Shown here piece after piece: positions 1-7,267 of a DNA stretch of 11,172 bases. The notes under the pieces are model-generated. The model saw only the letters and a program-made list of their open reading frames with translations. It did no database searches and was not told where the DNA came from. The position numbers and the translations under genes were made by a program. Every line of letters starts with the position of its first letter. The first letter of the stretch is position 1. Source of the stretch: Bryobacterales bacterium (lineage in GTDB: Bacteria; Acidobacteriota; Terriglobia; Bryobacterales; Bryobacteraceae); NCBI GenBank assembly GCA_025353235.1, contig JANXQZ010000991.1, positions 1 to 11,172 on the forward strand, in the 5' to 3' direction.

Positions 1-410
1 GGATGGCGAGCGCGCAGGGCGTCCAACCCCTGCCGCCGCCGGTGATCAAGCAGAGCCAAGGCGAAATTTTCCGCGAGTTTTTCGGGCTGGCACTCAGCGA
101 TCGCACTCCTGGCAGAACGGTAAGCGCCATCGGCGACGACCTGCTCGAGATTTCCGACAAGCAAGGGAATAGCGTGAAAGTGCGGATAGACGCTGCCGGC
201 TTGCCAGTAAAGTTGTCTTATGAAGGCGAAGGTATGGCCGGGCCCGCGAGTGTCGAAGAGAACTATTCGGACTGGCGGGATGTCGGTGGCGTGAAGGTGC
301 CGTACCAGGCCAGCATTCTTCAGGGGGGCAAGAAATTTGCCGAGGTCACGATTCAGGCTTATCAGATCAACTCTGGCCTGAAGGCGGAGGAACTCAGTAA
401 AAAGCCATGA
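1..410 (+). CDS. C-terminal part of a lipoprotein-sorting (LolA/LppX-like) family protein, 5'-truncated by the window edge
   Basis: The frame is open from the first base, and the ATG at 3-5 is probably an internal Met, because there is no room for a signal peptide or an upstream stop. About 135 residues are visible. They form a beta-rich segment with alternating polar and hydrophobic strands, ending in YSDWRDVGGVKVPYQ (residues 88-102 from the ATG) followed by a GLKAEELSKKP tail. From memory, this ending is typical of secreted acidobacterial proteins annotated as outer-membrane lipoprotein-sorting proteins, or of the C-terminal domain of larger exported proteins. Such domains are thought to bind lipid or lipoprotein acyl chains in the periplasm, but the specific function here is unknown. 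The stop overlaps the next start as ATGA, so the two genes are probably co-translated. The family call is moderate, and the missing N-terminus could carry another domain. Confidence 0.6.
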   Translation, partial: MASAQGVQPLPPPVIKQSQGEIFREFFGLALSDRTPGRTVSAIGDDLLEISDKQGNSVKVRIDAAGLPVKLSYEGEGMAGPASVEENYSDWRDVGGVKVPYQASILQGGKKFAEVTIQAYQINSGLKAEELSKKP

Positions 411-1210
411 AGTTCATCGTCTGGTTTACGCTCGTGACGGGGTTGGCCGCAGCTCCCCAGGTTCGCGCCGAGACAAATTTGGAACGCGGCAAGCGCGTGG
501 TGGATGCCGCTATCGCCGCGCTGGGCGGGGACCGGTTTCTGAACTTGCGAGATAGAGTGGAATCGGGGCGCTCTTATTCTTTCTCCCGCGAGCAGGTGAC
601 CGGACTTTCTATTGCGAAGATCTACACTCGTTACCTTTCTAGCGTGACTGATACGGCGAATACGTTGGCCGTAGAGGAGCGGGATTATTACGGGAAGAAG
701 GAAGAGACCAGCGTCTTGTTTACGCAGGAGGACGCGTACGAGCTAACGTTCCGCGGGGCACGTCCTATCGCGGGCGATCGGTTTGCTAGATATAAGGAGA
801 GCACGCTGCGCAACTTCTTCTATATTTTGCGCGTTCGGTTGCACGAGCCGGGCATGGTGTTCGAATCGCGCGGCGCGGACGTTCTCGATAATCGGCCGGT
901 AGAGATTGTAGACGTCAGCGATGCGCAGAACCGCATAACTACGGTGTACTTCGATCAGACTAGTAAACTGCCAGTGAGGCAATTGTTTCTACGCCGCGAC
1001 GCGGTGACTAAAGACAAGGATCAGGAGATTACCGAATTTTCTAAGTATAAGGATCTGGGCGGCGGAATTCAGTGGCCTTTCGACGTTCACCGCGAGCGGA
1101 ACGGCGAGAAGATTTACGAGATGTTCTCGGAGTCTGGCGAAGGCAATAAGAATATCTCGGACGATAAATTCCGCTTGCCTGCGAATATCAAAGTTCTGAA
1201 GAAAACATAA
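407..1210 (+). CDS. Exported beta-rich hypothetical protein, LolA/LppX-like
   Basis: The protein has 267 residues. It opens with a Sec signal peptide: Lys2, a hydrophobic core (about 3-16) and a likely cleavage site after Val-Arg-Ala at residue 21, so it is exported, probably to the periplasm. The mature part contains ALGGDRFLNLRDRVESGR (about residues 38-55), a block I recall from acidobacterial secreted proteins. It then has beta-strand-like segments and a C-terminal block, FSKYKDLGGGIQWPFDV, that matches the pattern of the upstream protein (aromatic-Ser-x-aromatic-basic-Asp-hydrophobic-Gly-Gly, then Pro-aromatic). The two genes therefore look like diverged tandem paralogues with a lipid-binding-type fold. 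The start at 407 lies in the ATGA overlap. A GGAGGAA at 386-392 inside the upstream gene could serve it, but the 14-nt spacing is long, so coupling is likely. No catalytic motif is visible and the function is unknown. Confidence 0.75.
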   Translation: MKFIVWFTLVTGLAAAPQVRAETNLERGKRVVDAAIAALGGDRFLNLRDRVESGRSYSFSREQVTGLSIAKIYTRYLSSVTDTANTLAVEERDYYGKKEETSVLFTQEDAYELTFRGARPIAGDRFARYKESTLRNFFYILRVRLHEPGMVFESRGADVLDNRPVEIVDVSDAQNRITTVYFDQTSKLPVRQLFLRRDAVTKDKDQEITEFSKYKDLGGGIQWPFDVHRERNGEKIYEMFSESGEGNKNISDDKFRLPANIKVLKKT

Positions 1211-1291
1211 TTTTTGAAGTTGGCGTAGTCTGAAACAAAGTCGAACGAAATGGGATCTTACAAACGAGCCGAAAGGCCCGAAGGAGAACCA

Positions 1292-1567
1292 ATGAAAAAA
1301 ATCGCTTTGCTTTCATTCCTCACTGCAGCTGCCATGTTTGCGCAGGAGGCGACTACCACCGAGTCCACTACAAGCAGTTCTACTAAGAAGAACGGCAAGA
1401 AAAGCACCACGAGTTCCGACAGCACCACCACCAGCACGGACGCCAACGGGAACGCCACCACGGAAAGTTCATCAATGACGACGAAGACTAAGAAGCACCA
1501 CGGAAAGATAAAGCAGACCACGAAGTCGGTCGACTCTCACTCTTCCACGAACCCTCCTCAAAACTAG
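1292..1567 (+). CDS. Small secreted Ser/Thr/Lys-rich low-complexity protein
   Basis: This encodes 91 residues. The frame is open back to 1250, but I chose the ATG at 1292 because AAGGAG at 1281-1286 sits 5 nt upstream and because the protein then begins with a clean Sec signal (MKKIALLSFLTAAAMFA, with Gln-Glu following). The mature part of about 74 residues is roughly half Ser and Thr, with about ten Lys and almost no hydrophobic residues. It is therefore predicted to be disordered, with no domain or Cys. Such proteins could be exposed, modified on Ser/Thr, or bind anionic polymers, but nothing here proves a role. An 81-bp gap separates it from the upstream exported gene, so it may have its own promoter. 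The strong ribosome-binding site and signal peptide argue that it is real despite the low complexity. Confidence 0.7.
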   Translation: MKKIALLSFLTAAAMFAQEATTTESTTSSSTKKNGKKSTTSSDSTTTSTDANGNATTESSSMTTKTKKHHGKIKQTTKSVDSHSSTNPPQN

Positions 1568-1593
1568 CCGGGCTCGGATCGAACGCCGACGTT

Positions 1594-1599
1594 CATAAT
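1594..1599 (+). promoter_or_regulatory. Candidate -10 element (CATAAT) directly before gltX
   Basis: CATAAT matches the sigma-70 -10 consensus at five of six positions and ends 7 nt before the gltX ATG. No Shine-Dalgarno is visible. This geometry fits a leaderless transcript. No good -35 box lies at 16-18 bp spacing (that stretch is GC-rich), so this is tentative. Confidence 0.25.
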
Positions 1600-1606
1600 A
1601 GATTTA

Positions 1607-3091
1607 ATGAACGAAGTGCGTACGCGATTCGCGCCCAGTCCCACTGGCTGGCTGCACATTGGAGGCGTTCGAACCGCGCTCTTTGAGATCCTGTTCGCGC
1701 ACCATCATGGTGGCGAAGCGATCCTGCGAATTGACGATACCGATCAGGATCGCTTGGTTCCGGACGCGATTTCAGGCTTGATTGAGGATTTGAGTTGGGT
1801 CGGGCTGCATTTCGATGAAGGGCCCTCAAATGAGGAGATCCCGCTCGACGCCAACGGGCGCGCCAGCGGGATGGGAATCGGGGGGCCGTTCCAGCCTTAC
1901 ACCCAAAGTCTGCGCCTCCACCGCTACCGTGAAATTGCCGAGCAGTTGATTGGATTAGGCTGCGCCTACCGCTGCGACTGCACACCGGAAAGGCTGCAAG
2001 AGGAGCGCGCTGAGCAGGCGGCTCGCAAGGATCCCTTGGGCTATTCAGGTTTCTGTCGTGACCGGCATGTGTCCTCCCAAGTTCCGCATGTAGTTCGTTT
2101 CAAGATCCCCCAAGATCGTTCAATGGTGCTTGCCGACGCGGTGAAAGGGGATGTCCGCTGGGACCCCATCATCCTGCGTGACCCTGTTTTGCTGAAGAGC
2201 GATGGCTTTCCCACTTACCACTTGGCTACGGTGGCGGACGATCACGACATGCGTATTTCGCACGTCCTGCGGGCCGACGAGTGGCTCTCGACTGCCCCCC
2301 TGCATCTCCTGCTCTATGAAACGCTGGGCTGGGACGCTCCGGTGTTTGCTCATCTGCCGCCTGTCCTCGGGACGGATGGGAAAAAGTTGTCCAAGCGACA
2401 CGGCGCAACCTTCCTGCGCACTTTCCGCGAAGCTGGCTACCTGCCGGAAGCAATCCTGAATTTCATGGCGCTCATAGGCTGGTCGCCGGGAGATGGAGAG
2501 GAAGAAGAGATATTCTCTCTCGCGGAACTCACCCGCCGATTCACTCTGGAGCGAGTGAACAACGCGGGCGGCGTATTCTCCTACGAAAAGCTCAAGTGGA
2601 TGAACGGCGTCTACATCCGCAGCTTGTCTGCGCCTGACCTGCAGGCACGCCTCCGCCCCTTTTTAATTTCCGCCAATCTGCCGATCGATGAGGACAAGTT
2701 GGGGCGGATCATCCCGCATATTCAGCCGAGGCTCGAGCTGTTGCCAGACGCCGTACCGCTAGTGGCTTTTCTCTTCACGGACCGGATCGAACGCGACATG
2801 AGCGCGATGCTGAAGAAAGGCATGGACGCGGGCACCGCCAGCGCAATCTGTACCAAGGCGGCTGAACAGCTCGCGAGCCTCCCGGCTTTTGACGCGGCTT
2901 CCATTGAGGCGGCCTTGCGTCGGGTGGCGGAGGAATCGGGTGCAAAAAGCGGTCCAGTGTTCGCGGTGGTGCGCATCGCGGTCACTGGAAAGACTGTAAC
3001 TCCCCCGCTATTCGAGTCCATATTCGCGCTAGGTCGACAGCAGTCGGTACATAGGCTGAACGAAACGGTCGACATTCTTAAGATAGGCTAG
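1607..3091 (+). CDS. gltX: Glutamyl-tRNA synthetase (class I)
   Basis: GltX charges tRNA-Glu with glutamate using ATP in the cytoplasm. The 494-residue length is normal for the family. The N-terminus RFAPSPTGWLHIGG (residues 7-20) holds the class I HIGH-type signature (HIGG, 17-20), and KLSKR at 260-264 is the KMSKS-type loop. A zinc site like that of E. coli GluRS is visible as Cys123, Cys125, Tyr146 and Cys150. The C-terminal third is the helical anticodon-binding domain. Compared with the remembered Thermus form, about 16 extra residues lie between EGP (71-73) and GGP (92-94). The start at 1607 gives the usual short N-terminus, but no Shine-Dalgarno precedes it. hemB follows after 6 bp, suggesting an operon. 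Charged tRNA-Glu is also the first substrate of the C5 pathway to 5-aminolevulinate. Whether the enzyme also charges tRNA-Gln cannot be told from the sequence alone. Confidence 0.96.
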   Translation: MNEVRTRFAPSPTGWLHIGGVRTALFEILFAHHHGGEAILRIDDTDQDRLVPDAISGLIEDLSWVGLHFDEGPSNEEIPLDANGRASGMGIGGPFQPYTQSLRLHRYREIAEQLIGLGCAYRCDCTPERLQEERAEQAARKDPLGYSGFCRDRHVSSQVPHVVRFKIPQDRSMVLADAVKGDVRWDPIILRDPVLLKSDGFPTYHLATVADDHDMRISHVLRADEWLSTAPLHLLLYETLGWDAPVFAHLPPVLGTDGKKLSKRHGATFLRTFREAGYLPEAILNFMALIGWSPGDGEEEEIFSLAELTRRFTLERVNNAGGVFSYEKLKWMNGVYIRSLSAPDLQARLRPFLISANLPIDEDKLGRIIPHIQPRLELLPDAVPLVAFLFTDRIERDMSAMLKKGMDAGTASAICTKAAEQLASLPAFDAASIEAALRRVAEESGAKSGPVFAVVRIAVTGKTVTPPLFESIFALGRQQSVHRLNETVDILKIG

Positions 3092-3097
3092 AGTTTC

Positions 3098-4069
3098 ATG
3101 GCCTTTCCAGTTCATCGAATGCGCCGGCTTCGTTCATCGGAACCCTTGCGGACACTGGTGCGGGAGACGCGGCTGTACCCTTCGCAATTCATTCTGCCTC
3201 TGTTCGTTTGTCCGGGCGAGGCGGTCCGACGTCCCATCAGTTCCATGCCGGGTAACTTCCAGTTGTCGGTGGACGAACTGGTCAAAGATTCCGAAGAGGC
3301 GCTTTCCCTCGGCATTGGCGGAGTGATTCTATTCGGCATTCCGGCCAGCAAGGATGAGTTTGCCTCAGGGGCTTACGCGGACGACGGAATTACGCAACGT
3401 GCCGTGCGGGCCTTGAAGAGCGCCGTGCCGAAGTTGCTGGTGATTACCGATGTGTGCAATTGCGAGTACACCAGCCACGGGCACTGCGGCAAGGTTGTCG
3501 GCAACGAGGTAGATAACGATGCGTCGCTGGATTGGCTGGCGGCTGCCGCTGTTTCGCACGCCCGGGCAGGTGTGGACATTGTTGCCCCCAGCGACATGAT
3601 GGACGGGCGGGTAGCCGCGATTCGCAAGGCGCTCGACCAGGCGGGATTCTCTAACCTTCCCGTGCTCGCCTACGCCGCAAAGTTCGCTTCCGTCTTCTAT
3701 GGGCCATTTCGGGAGGCGGCCGAGTCGGCACCTCAGTTTGGCGATCGGCGCAGTTATCAGATGGATCCTGCCAACGGGCGCGAGGCCATGCGCGAGATTG
3801 AGCTCGATCTGGAAGAGGGTGCGGACATGATCATGGTGAAGCCCGCCATGCCTTATCTCGATCTGATTCGGCAGGCTCGCGACCGATTTTCCGCTCCCCT
3901 GGGTGCGTATCAGGTCAGCGGGGAATTTAGCATGATCATAGCGGCTGTCCTGAATGGGTGGCTGGACCGGGATCGAGCGATCTTAGAATCGCTCACATCG
4001 ATTCGGAGGGCTGGTGCCGACTTCATTCTGACTTATTTCGCCAAGGAAGCGTCCCGGCTACTGGCTTAG
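3098..4069 (+). CDS. hemB: Delta-aminolevulinic acid dehydratase (porphobilinogen synthase)
   Basis: HemB condenses two 5-aminolevulinate molecules to porphobilinogen, the second common step of haem, sirohaem and corrin synthesis, in the cytoplasm. The 323-residue length is standard. The zinc-binding segment [13 protein letters not shown] (118-130) supplies Cys120, Cys122 and Cys130, so this is the Zn-dependent class rather than the Asp-rich Mg/K class. The two active-site lysines that form Schiff bases with substrate are Lys195 (in [15 protein letters not shown]) and Lys248 (in [10 protein letters not shown]). The ATG lies 6 nt after the gltX stop and only a weak purine stretch precedes it, so translation probably depends on coupling to gltX. 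The last 12 bp overlap the 3' end of the convergent minus-strand gene. No hairpin terminator is visible after the stop. Confidence 0.97.
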   Translation: MAFPVHRMRRLRSSEPLRTLVRETRLYPSQFILPLFVCPGEAVRRPISSMPGNFQLSVDELVKDSEEALSLGIGGVILFGIPASKDEFASGAYADDGITQRAVRALKSAVPKLLVITDVCNCEYTSHGHCGKVVGNEVDNDASLDWLAAAAVSHARAGVDIVAPSDMMDGRVAAIRKALDQAGFSNLPVLAYAAKFASVFYGPFREAAESAPQFGDRRSYQMDPANGREAMREIELDLEEGADMIMVKPAMPYLDLIRQARDRFSAPLGAYQVSGEFSMIIAAVLNGWLDRDRAILESLTSIRRAGADFILTYFAKEASRLLA

Positions 4070-4483
4070 AACCTCATGGTTAGCTCGTAGTGAAGCGATC
4101 CATAGAGCTACTGCGCTCAGTAGCCAGGATGCTGGTGGAACAATCACGAATACGAAAGCAGCCTGTGCCTTGGGTGGCCTGAACGCAAAGTATCCGTAGA
4201 TGGCTACAGAGCTCGGCGCGAGAACAAGCATGAGTCGATAGAGCGTGGTCCGGGTAAGAACCGACCAGCGTCCTGAAACCCCGTAAGCCCACAAAAGGGC
4301 GATGAACGGGGAAAGCACCCAGACCACAAAGATGAACGGCAGGATGAGCGAATGATTGTTGCGGCCCGCCCAGAGCGTAAAACCCACTGACCCCGCAGCT
4401 GCAGCCAGCACTGCAAACAGGGCAGCTATTCGCAGGAGCTGGAGGCTATCGCCCGGGATTTTGGAAGTACTTTCTTGTGCCAA
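4058..4483 (-). CDS. Small four-helix integral membrane protein of unknown function
   Basis: The reading frame extends back to a GTG at 4600, but residues coded upstream of 4483 look non-coding and would overlap clpB. I prefer a TTG at 4483, giving about 141 residues starting (M)[18 protein letters not shown]. Four hydrophobic helices are visible: [20 protein letters not shown], then one starting [16 protein letters not shown], one in [20 protein letters not shown], and a last one in [21 protein letters not shown] conserved-looking [13 protein letters not shown] loop lies between helices 2 and 3. From memory, similar small membrane proteins are common in Acidobacteria, but no function is known to me. 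The 3' end overlaps hemB by 12 bp, and the 5' end diverges from clpB. No Shine-Dalgarno precedes the TTG, so the start is uncertain. ATG at 4582 and GTG at 4600 are alternatives. Confidence 0.68.
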   Translation of the reverse strand: MAQESTSKIPGDSLQLLRIAALFAVLAAAAGSVGFTLWAGRNNHSLILPFIFVVWVLSPFIALLWAYGVSGRWSVLTRTTLYRLMLVLAPSSVAIYGYFAFRPPKAQAAFVFVIVPPASWLLSAVALWIASLRANHEVLSQ

Positions 4484-4487
4484 GTGC

Positions 4488-4499
4488 TTTATATATAAA
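4488..4499. promoter_or_regulatory. 12-bp AT palindrome between the divergent membrane gene and clpB
   Basis: TTTATATATAAA is a perfect palindrome and the most AT-rich spot in the local sequence. On the minus strand it supplies TATATA 6 nt before the proposed TTG start at 4483, a possible -10 for a leaderless message. It could also be an operator or a melting site for the divergent promoters. No protein footprint can be inferred from sequence alone. Confidence 0.3.
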
Positions 4500-4520
4500 T
4501 ACCATAATTTTCGGTCGACG

Positions 4521-4549
4521 TTGCAAGGTGAACCTGCTGGTGATAAGCT
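4521..4549 (+). promoter_or_regulatory. Candidate clpB promoter
   Basis: TTGCAA (4521-4526) and TAAGCT (4544-4549) are separated by 17 bp, and the second is preceded by TG one base away, as in extended -10 promoters. The -10 match is weak, three of six. A downstream alternative is TAAGAT at 4549-4554. I see no CIRCE repeat (TTAGCACTC arms), no HspR-type inverted repeat and no sigma-32-like CCCCAT box, so the heat-shock control of clpB is not evident from known motifs. Confidence 0.25.
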
Positions 4550-4580
4550 AAGATTAGTTGATAAGAGGAAACTAACTTCC

Positions 4581-7217
4581 ATGGACGTGAACCGTTTCAC
4601 CGAAAAGATGCAGGACGCTGTTCGCCAAGCTCAGGCCAAGGCCATCCGCAATGGTAATCAGCAAGTCGACGTTGAGCATCTGATTGCTTCTTTGCTGGAA
4701 CAAGATGGCGGACTTGCCCCCGCCATCCTTAACAAAGCCGACGTCCCGGTGGATGCACTTAAGAGTCGCCTCGAAAACGCAAGCAACAAAATACCCAAAG
4801 TCTCCCCCTCCGGCGGCTCGCCCGATCAGGGCTACATCAGCGGACGGCTCCAGAAGCTGCTCACGCAAGCGGAAGACGAAGCGAAACCGCTCAAGGACGA
4901 CTTCGTTTCGGTGGAGCATGTGCTCTTGGCTGTCACTGACGACAGCGGAGTCTCTGGCCGTCTTCTCAAAGAATTCGGACTCACGCGCGAGCGCCTCATG
5001 CGTGCGCTGCAGGAGGTCCGGGGCAGCCAGCGCGTTACCACCGCGAACCCCGAGGCCACCTATGAAGCTCTGGAAAAATACGGTCGGGATCTAACCCAGT
5101 TCGCAGCGCAAGGCAAGCTCGACCCCGTGATCGGGCGCGATGAAGAGATCCGCCGCGTGATCCAGGTTCTCTCGCGTCGCACAAAAAATAACCCCGTGCT
5201 CATTGGCGAGCCTGGCGTGGGAAAGACAGCCATCGTTGAGGGACTCGCCCAGCGCATCGTTCGAGGCGACGTGCCGGAAGGTCTGAAGAAGCGGCGCGTG
5301 GTGTCGCTCGATATGGGCGCTCTCATCGCAGGCGCGAAGTTTCGCGGCGAGTTTGAAGAGCGGCTCAAGGCGGTGCTGAAAGAGGTGCAGTCGGCGGAAG
5401 GCGAGATCATCCTATTCATCGACGAATTGCATACGGTGGTGGGCGCAGGAAAGGCCGAAGGCTCCATGGATGCAGGCAACCTGCTGAAACCGATGCTGGC
5501 GCGCGGCGAACTGCATTGCATCGGCGCGACCACGCTCGACGAATACCGCAAAAATATCGAGAAGGATGCCGCCCTGGAGCGCCGTTTTCAAACCGTGCTG
5601 GTGGATCAGCCTACGGTGGAAGACACCATCTCCATTCTGCGAGGCCTGCGCGAGCGCTACGAAGTGCACCATGGAGTGCGCATCAAAGACTCGTCTCTGG
5701 TGGCCGCCGCCGTTTTATCGAATCGATATATCAGCGACCGTTTTCTACCCGATAAAGCCATCGATCTGATGGACGAAGCAGCCGCGAAGCTGCGCACCGA
5801 GATCGATTCGATGCCGTCTGAGCTGGACGAGATACTTCGGCGAACGATGCAGCTTGAGATCGAACGCGAAGCTCTAAAGAAGGAGAGCGATGCGGCATCC
5901 AAGGCGCGTCTGGCGAAGCTGGAGAAAGAGGTGGCTGACTTGAAAGCTGGTTCCAGCGCGTTGCAGGCGCAGTGGCAGGCCGAGAAGGAAGGCGTGCAAA
6001 GGCTGCGCGCGTTGCGAGAACAAATCGAGCAGGTGAAGATCGACATCGAGAAGGCCGAGCGCCAGTACGACCTCAACCGAGCGGCGGAGTTGAAGTACGG
6101 CAAAATGTCCGAGCTGGAGCGGCAACTCGCGGCCGAGCAAGCCAAGCTCGCTCAGAAGCAGTCCGGCACCAAGCTGCTGAAGGAAGAGGTGGACGAGGAA
6201 GACATCGCCGATGTCGTTAGCCGGTGGACCGGTGTGCCCGTCTCGAAGCTGCTCGAAGGCGAAATGCAGAAGCTGCTGCAGCTGGAAGATGTGTTGCATA
6301 AGCGCGTAATTGGCCAGGATGAATCAGTCGTGGCTGTGGCGGAAGCGGTGATGCGCGCCCGCTCCGGCTTGAAAGATCCGAATCGTCCCGTGGGCAGCTT
6401 CATTTTTCTAGGACCCACCGGCGTTGGTAAAACTGAACTCGCGCGCGCCCTGGCCGAGTATCTTTTTGACGACGAGCGGGCCATGATTCGCATCGATATG
6501 TCGGAGTATCAGGAGAAGCACGCAGTGGCCAGGCTGCTGGGCGCGCCTCCGGGTTACGTGGGTTACGAAGAAGGCGGACAGCTTACCGAGACAGTCCGGC
6601 GCCGTCCTTATTCGGTAGTGCTATTTGATGAGATCGAGAAGGCGCACCCAGATATTTTCAACGTGTTGCTGCAAATTCTCGACGACGGTCGGCTCACGGA
6701 CGGCCAAGGCCGAACCGTTGATTTTAAGAACACGATCGTGATCATGACCTCGAACATCGGGAGCCATCGCATTCTGGAGTATAAAGGTTCGTTCGCTGGC
6801 GAGAGCTATAGCCGCATGAAAGAGGCGGTGCTTGAGGAGATGCGCCGACACTTCCGTCCGGAGTTTCTCAACCGCGTAGACGAGTCGATCGTGTTCCACT
6901 CTTTGTCGGAAGAGCACTTGAAAGAGATCGTCGAGATTCAGTTGACCAGTTTACGGAAACGTCTGGCCGAGCGCCATATTGAGATCGACCTCACGGATCA
7001 TGCGCGTGAACTGCTGGTGCGCAGCGGTTACGATCCCTCCTACGGGGCCAGGCCGCTCAAGCGAGCGATTCAGCGCGAGATTGAAACGCCTCTGGCGCGG
7101 CTGATCCTCGGGAGCAAGGTTCGGGATGGTCAGCACGTTGCAGTGGATGTGGGTGAGGATGGGGCTCTAAAGTTCACCGCTGAAGCTTCTCTACAAGAAC
7201 CTGCATACCAAGTTTGA
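4581..7217 (+). CDS. clpB: ATP-dependent chaperone ClpB (Hsp100 disaggregase)
   Basis: ClpB is a hexameric AAA+ unfoldase that works with DnaK/DnaJ/GrpE to pull polypeptides out of aggregates in the cytoplasm. The 878 residues match the family (E. coli 857). Order: Clp N domain (about 1-150); first AAA+ domain with Walker A GEPGVGKT (209-216, Lys215) and Walker B ending Asp281-Glu282; a long charged coiled-coil M domain (about 410-540), the hallmark separating ClpB from ClpA/ClpC; second AAA+ domain with Walker A GPTGVGKT (611-618, Lys617) and Walker B Asp683-Glu684; and the C-terminal GARPLKRAI segment from 822. The tripeptide loop used to dock ClpP was not seen. The ATG at 4581 is chosen over a longer frame from 4356 because AGAGGAA (4564-4570) lies 10 nt upstream and [11 protein letters not shown] is the usual ClpB beginning. 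htrA follows after 50 bp with no terminator, so co-transcription is likely. Confidence 0.97.
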   Translation: MDVNRFTEKMQDAVRQAQAKAIRNGNQQVDVEHLIASLLEQDGGLAPAILNKADVPVDALKSRLENASNKIPKVSPSGGSPDQGYISGRLQKLLTQAEDEAKPLKDDFVSVEHVLLAVTDDSGVSGRLLKEFGLTRERLMRALQEVRGSQRVTTANPEATYEALEKYGRDLTQFAAQGKLDPVIGRDEEIRRVIQVLSRRTKNNPVLIGEPGVGKTAIVEGLAQRIVRGDVPEGLKKRRVVSLDMGALIAGAKFRGEFEERLKAVLKEVQSAEGEIILFIDELHTVVGAGKAEGSMDAGNLLKPMLARGELHCIGATTLDEYRKNIEKDAALERRFQTVLVDQPTVEDTISILRGLRERYEVHHGVRIKDSSLVAAAVLSNRYISDRFLPDKAIDLMDEAAAKLRTEIDSMPSELDEILRRTMQLEIEREALKKESDAASKARLAKLEKEVADLKAGSSALQAQWQAEKEGVQRLRALREQIEQVKIDIEKAERQYDLNRAAELKYGKMSELERQLAAEQAKLAQKQSGTKLLKEEVDEEDIADVVSRWTGVPVSKLLEGEMQKLLQLEDVLHKRVIGQDESVVAVAEAVMRARSGLKDPNRPVGSFIFLGPTGVGKTELARALAEYLFDDERAMIRIDMSEYQEKHAVARLLGAPPGYVGYEEGGQLTETVRRRPYSVVLFDEIEKAHPDIFNVLLQILDDGRLTDGQGRTVDFKNTIVIMTSNIGSHRILEYKGSFAGESYSRMKEAVLEEMRRHFRPEFLNRVDESIVFHSLSEEHLKEIVEIQLTSLRKRLAERHIEIDLTDHARELLVRSGYDPSYGARPLKRAIQREIETPLARLILGSKVRDGQHVAVDVGEDGALKFTAEASLQEPAYQV

Positions 7218-7267
7218 AGTTGGCGCGTCAAATGTATTGAAAGTCTCTCAAGAAGGAAGCTAAAAGC

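Noticed and set aside
1258..1521. Minus-strand hydrophobic 87-codon frame resembling a membrane protein
   Set aside because: Its Val/Leu/Ser runs are the complement of the Thr/Ser codon repeats of the small secreted protein, which has a ribosome-binding site and signal peptide on the + strand.
1581..1594. Small perfect hairpin GAACG-CCGA-CGTTC between the Ser/Thr-rich gene and gltX
   Set aside because: The stem is only 5 bp and no T tract follows, so it is not a convincing terminator or riboswitch.
1593..1985. 130-codon minus-strand frame over the start of gltX
   Set aside because: It lies opposite the HIGH-motif region of a clear gltX and is Arg/Ser-rich shadow translation with no domain.
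4356..4580. N-terminal extension of clpB from an upstream ATG
   Set aside because: The extra 75 residues do not resemble the ClpB N domain, overlap the minus-strand membrane gene, and the ATG at 4581 has a Shine-Dalgarno and the canonical ClpB beginning.
4484..4600. Longer minus-strand start (GTG 4600 or ATG 4582) for the membrane protein
   Set aside because: The added residues are not helix-like or family-like, cover the probable clpB promoter and would overlap the clpB start. I kept the TTG at 4483 but with low certainty.
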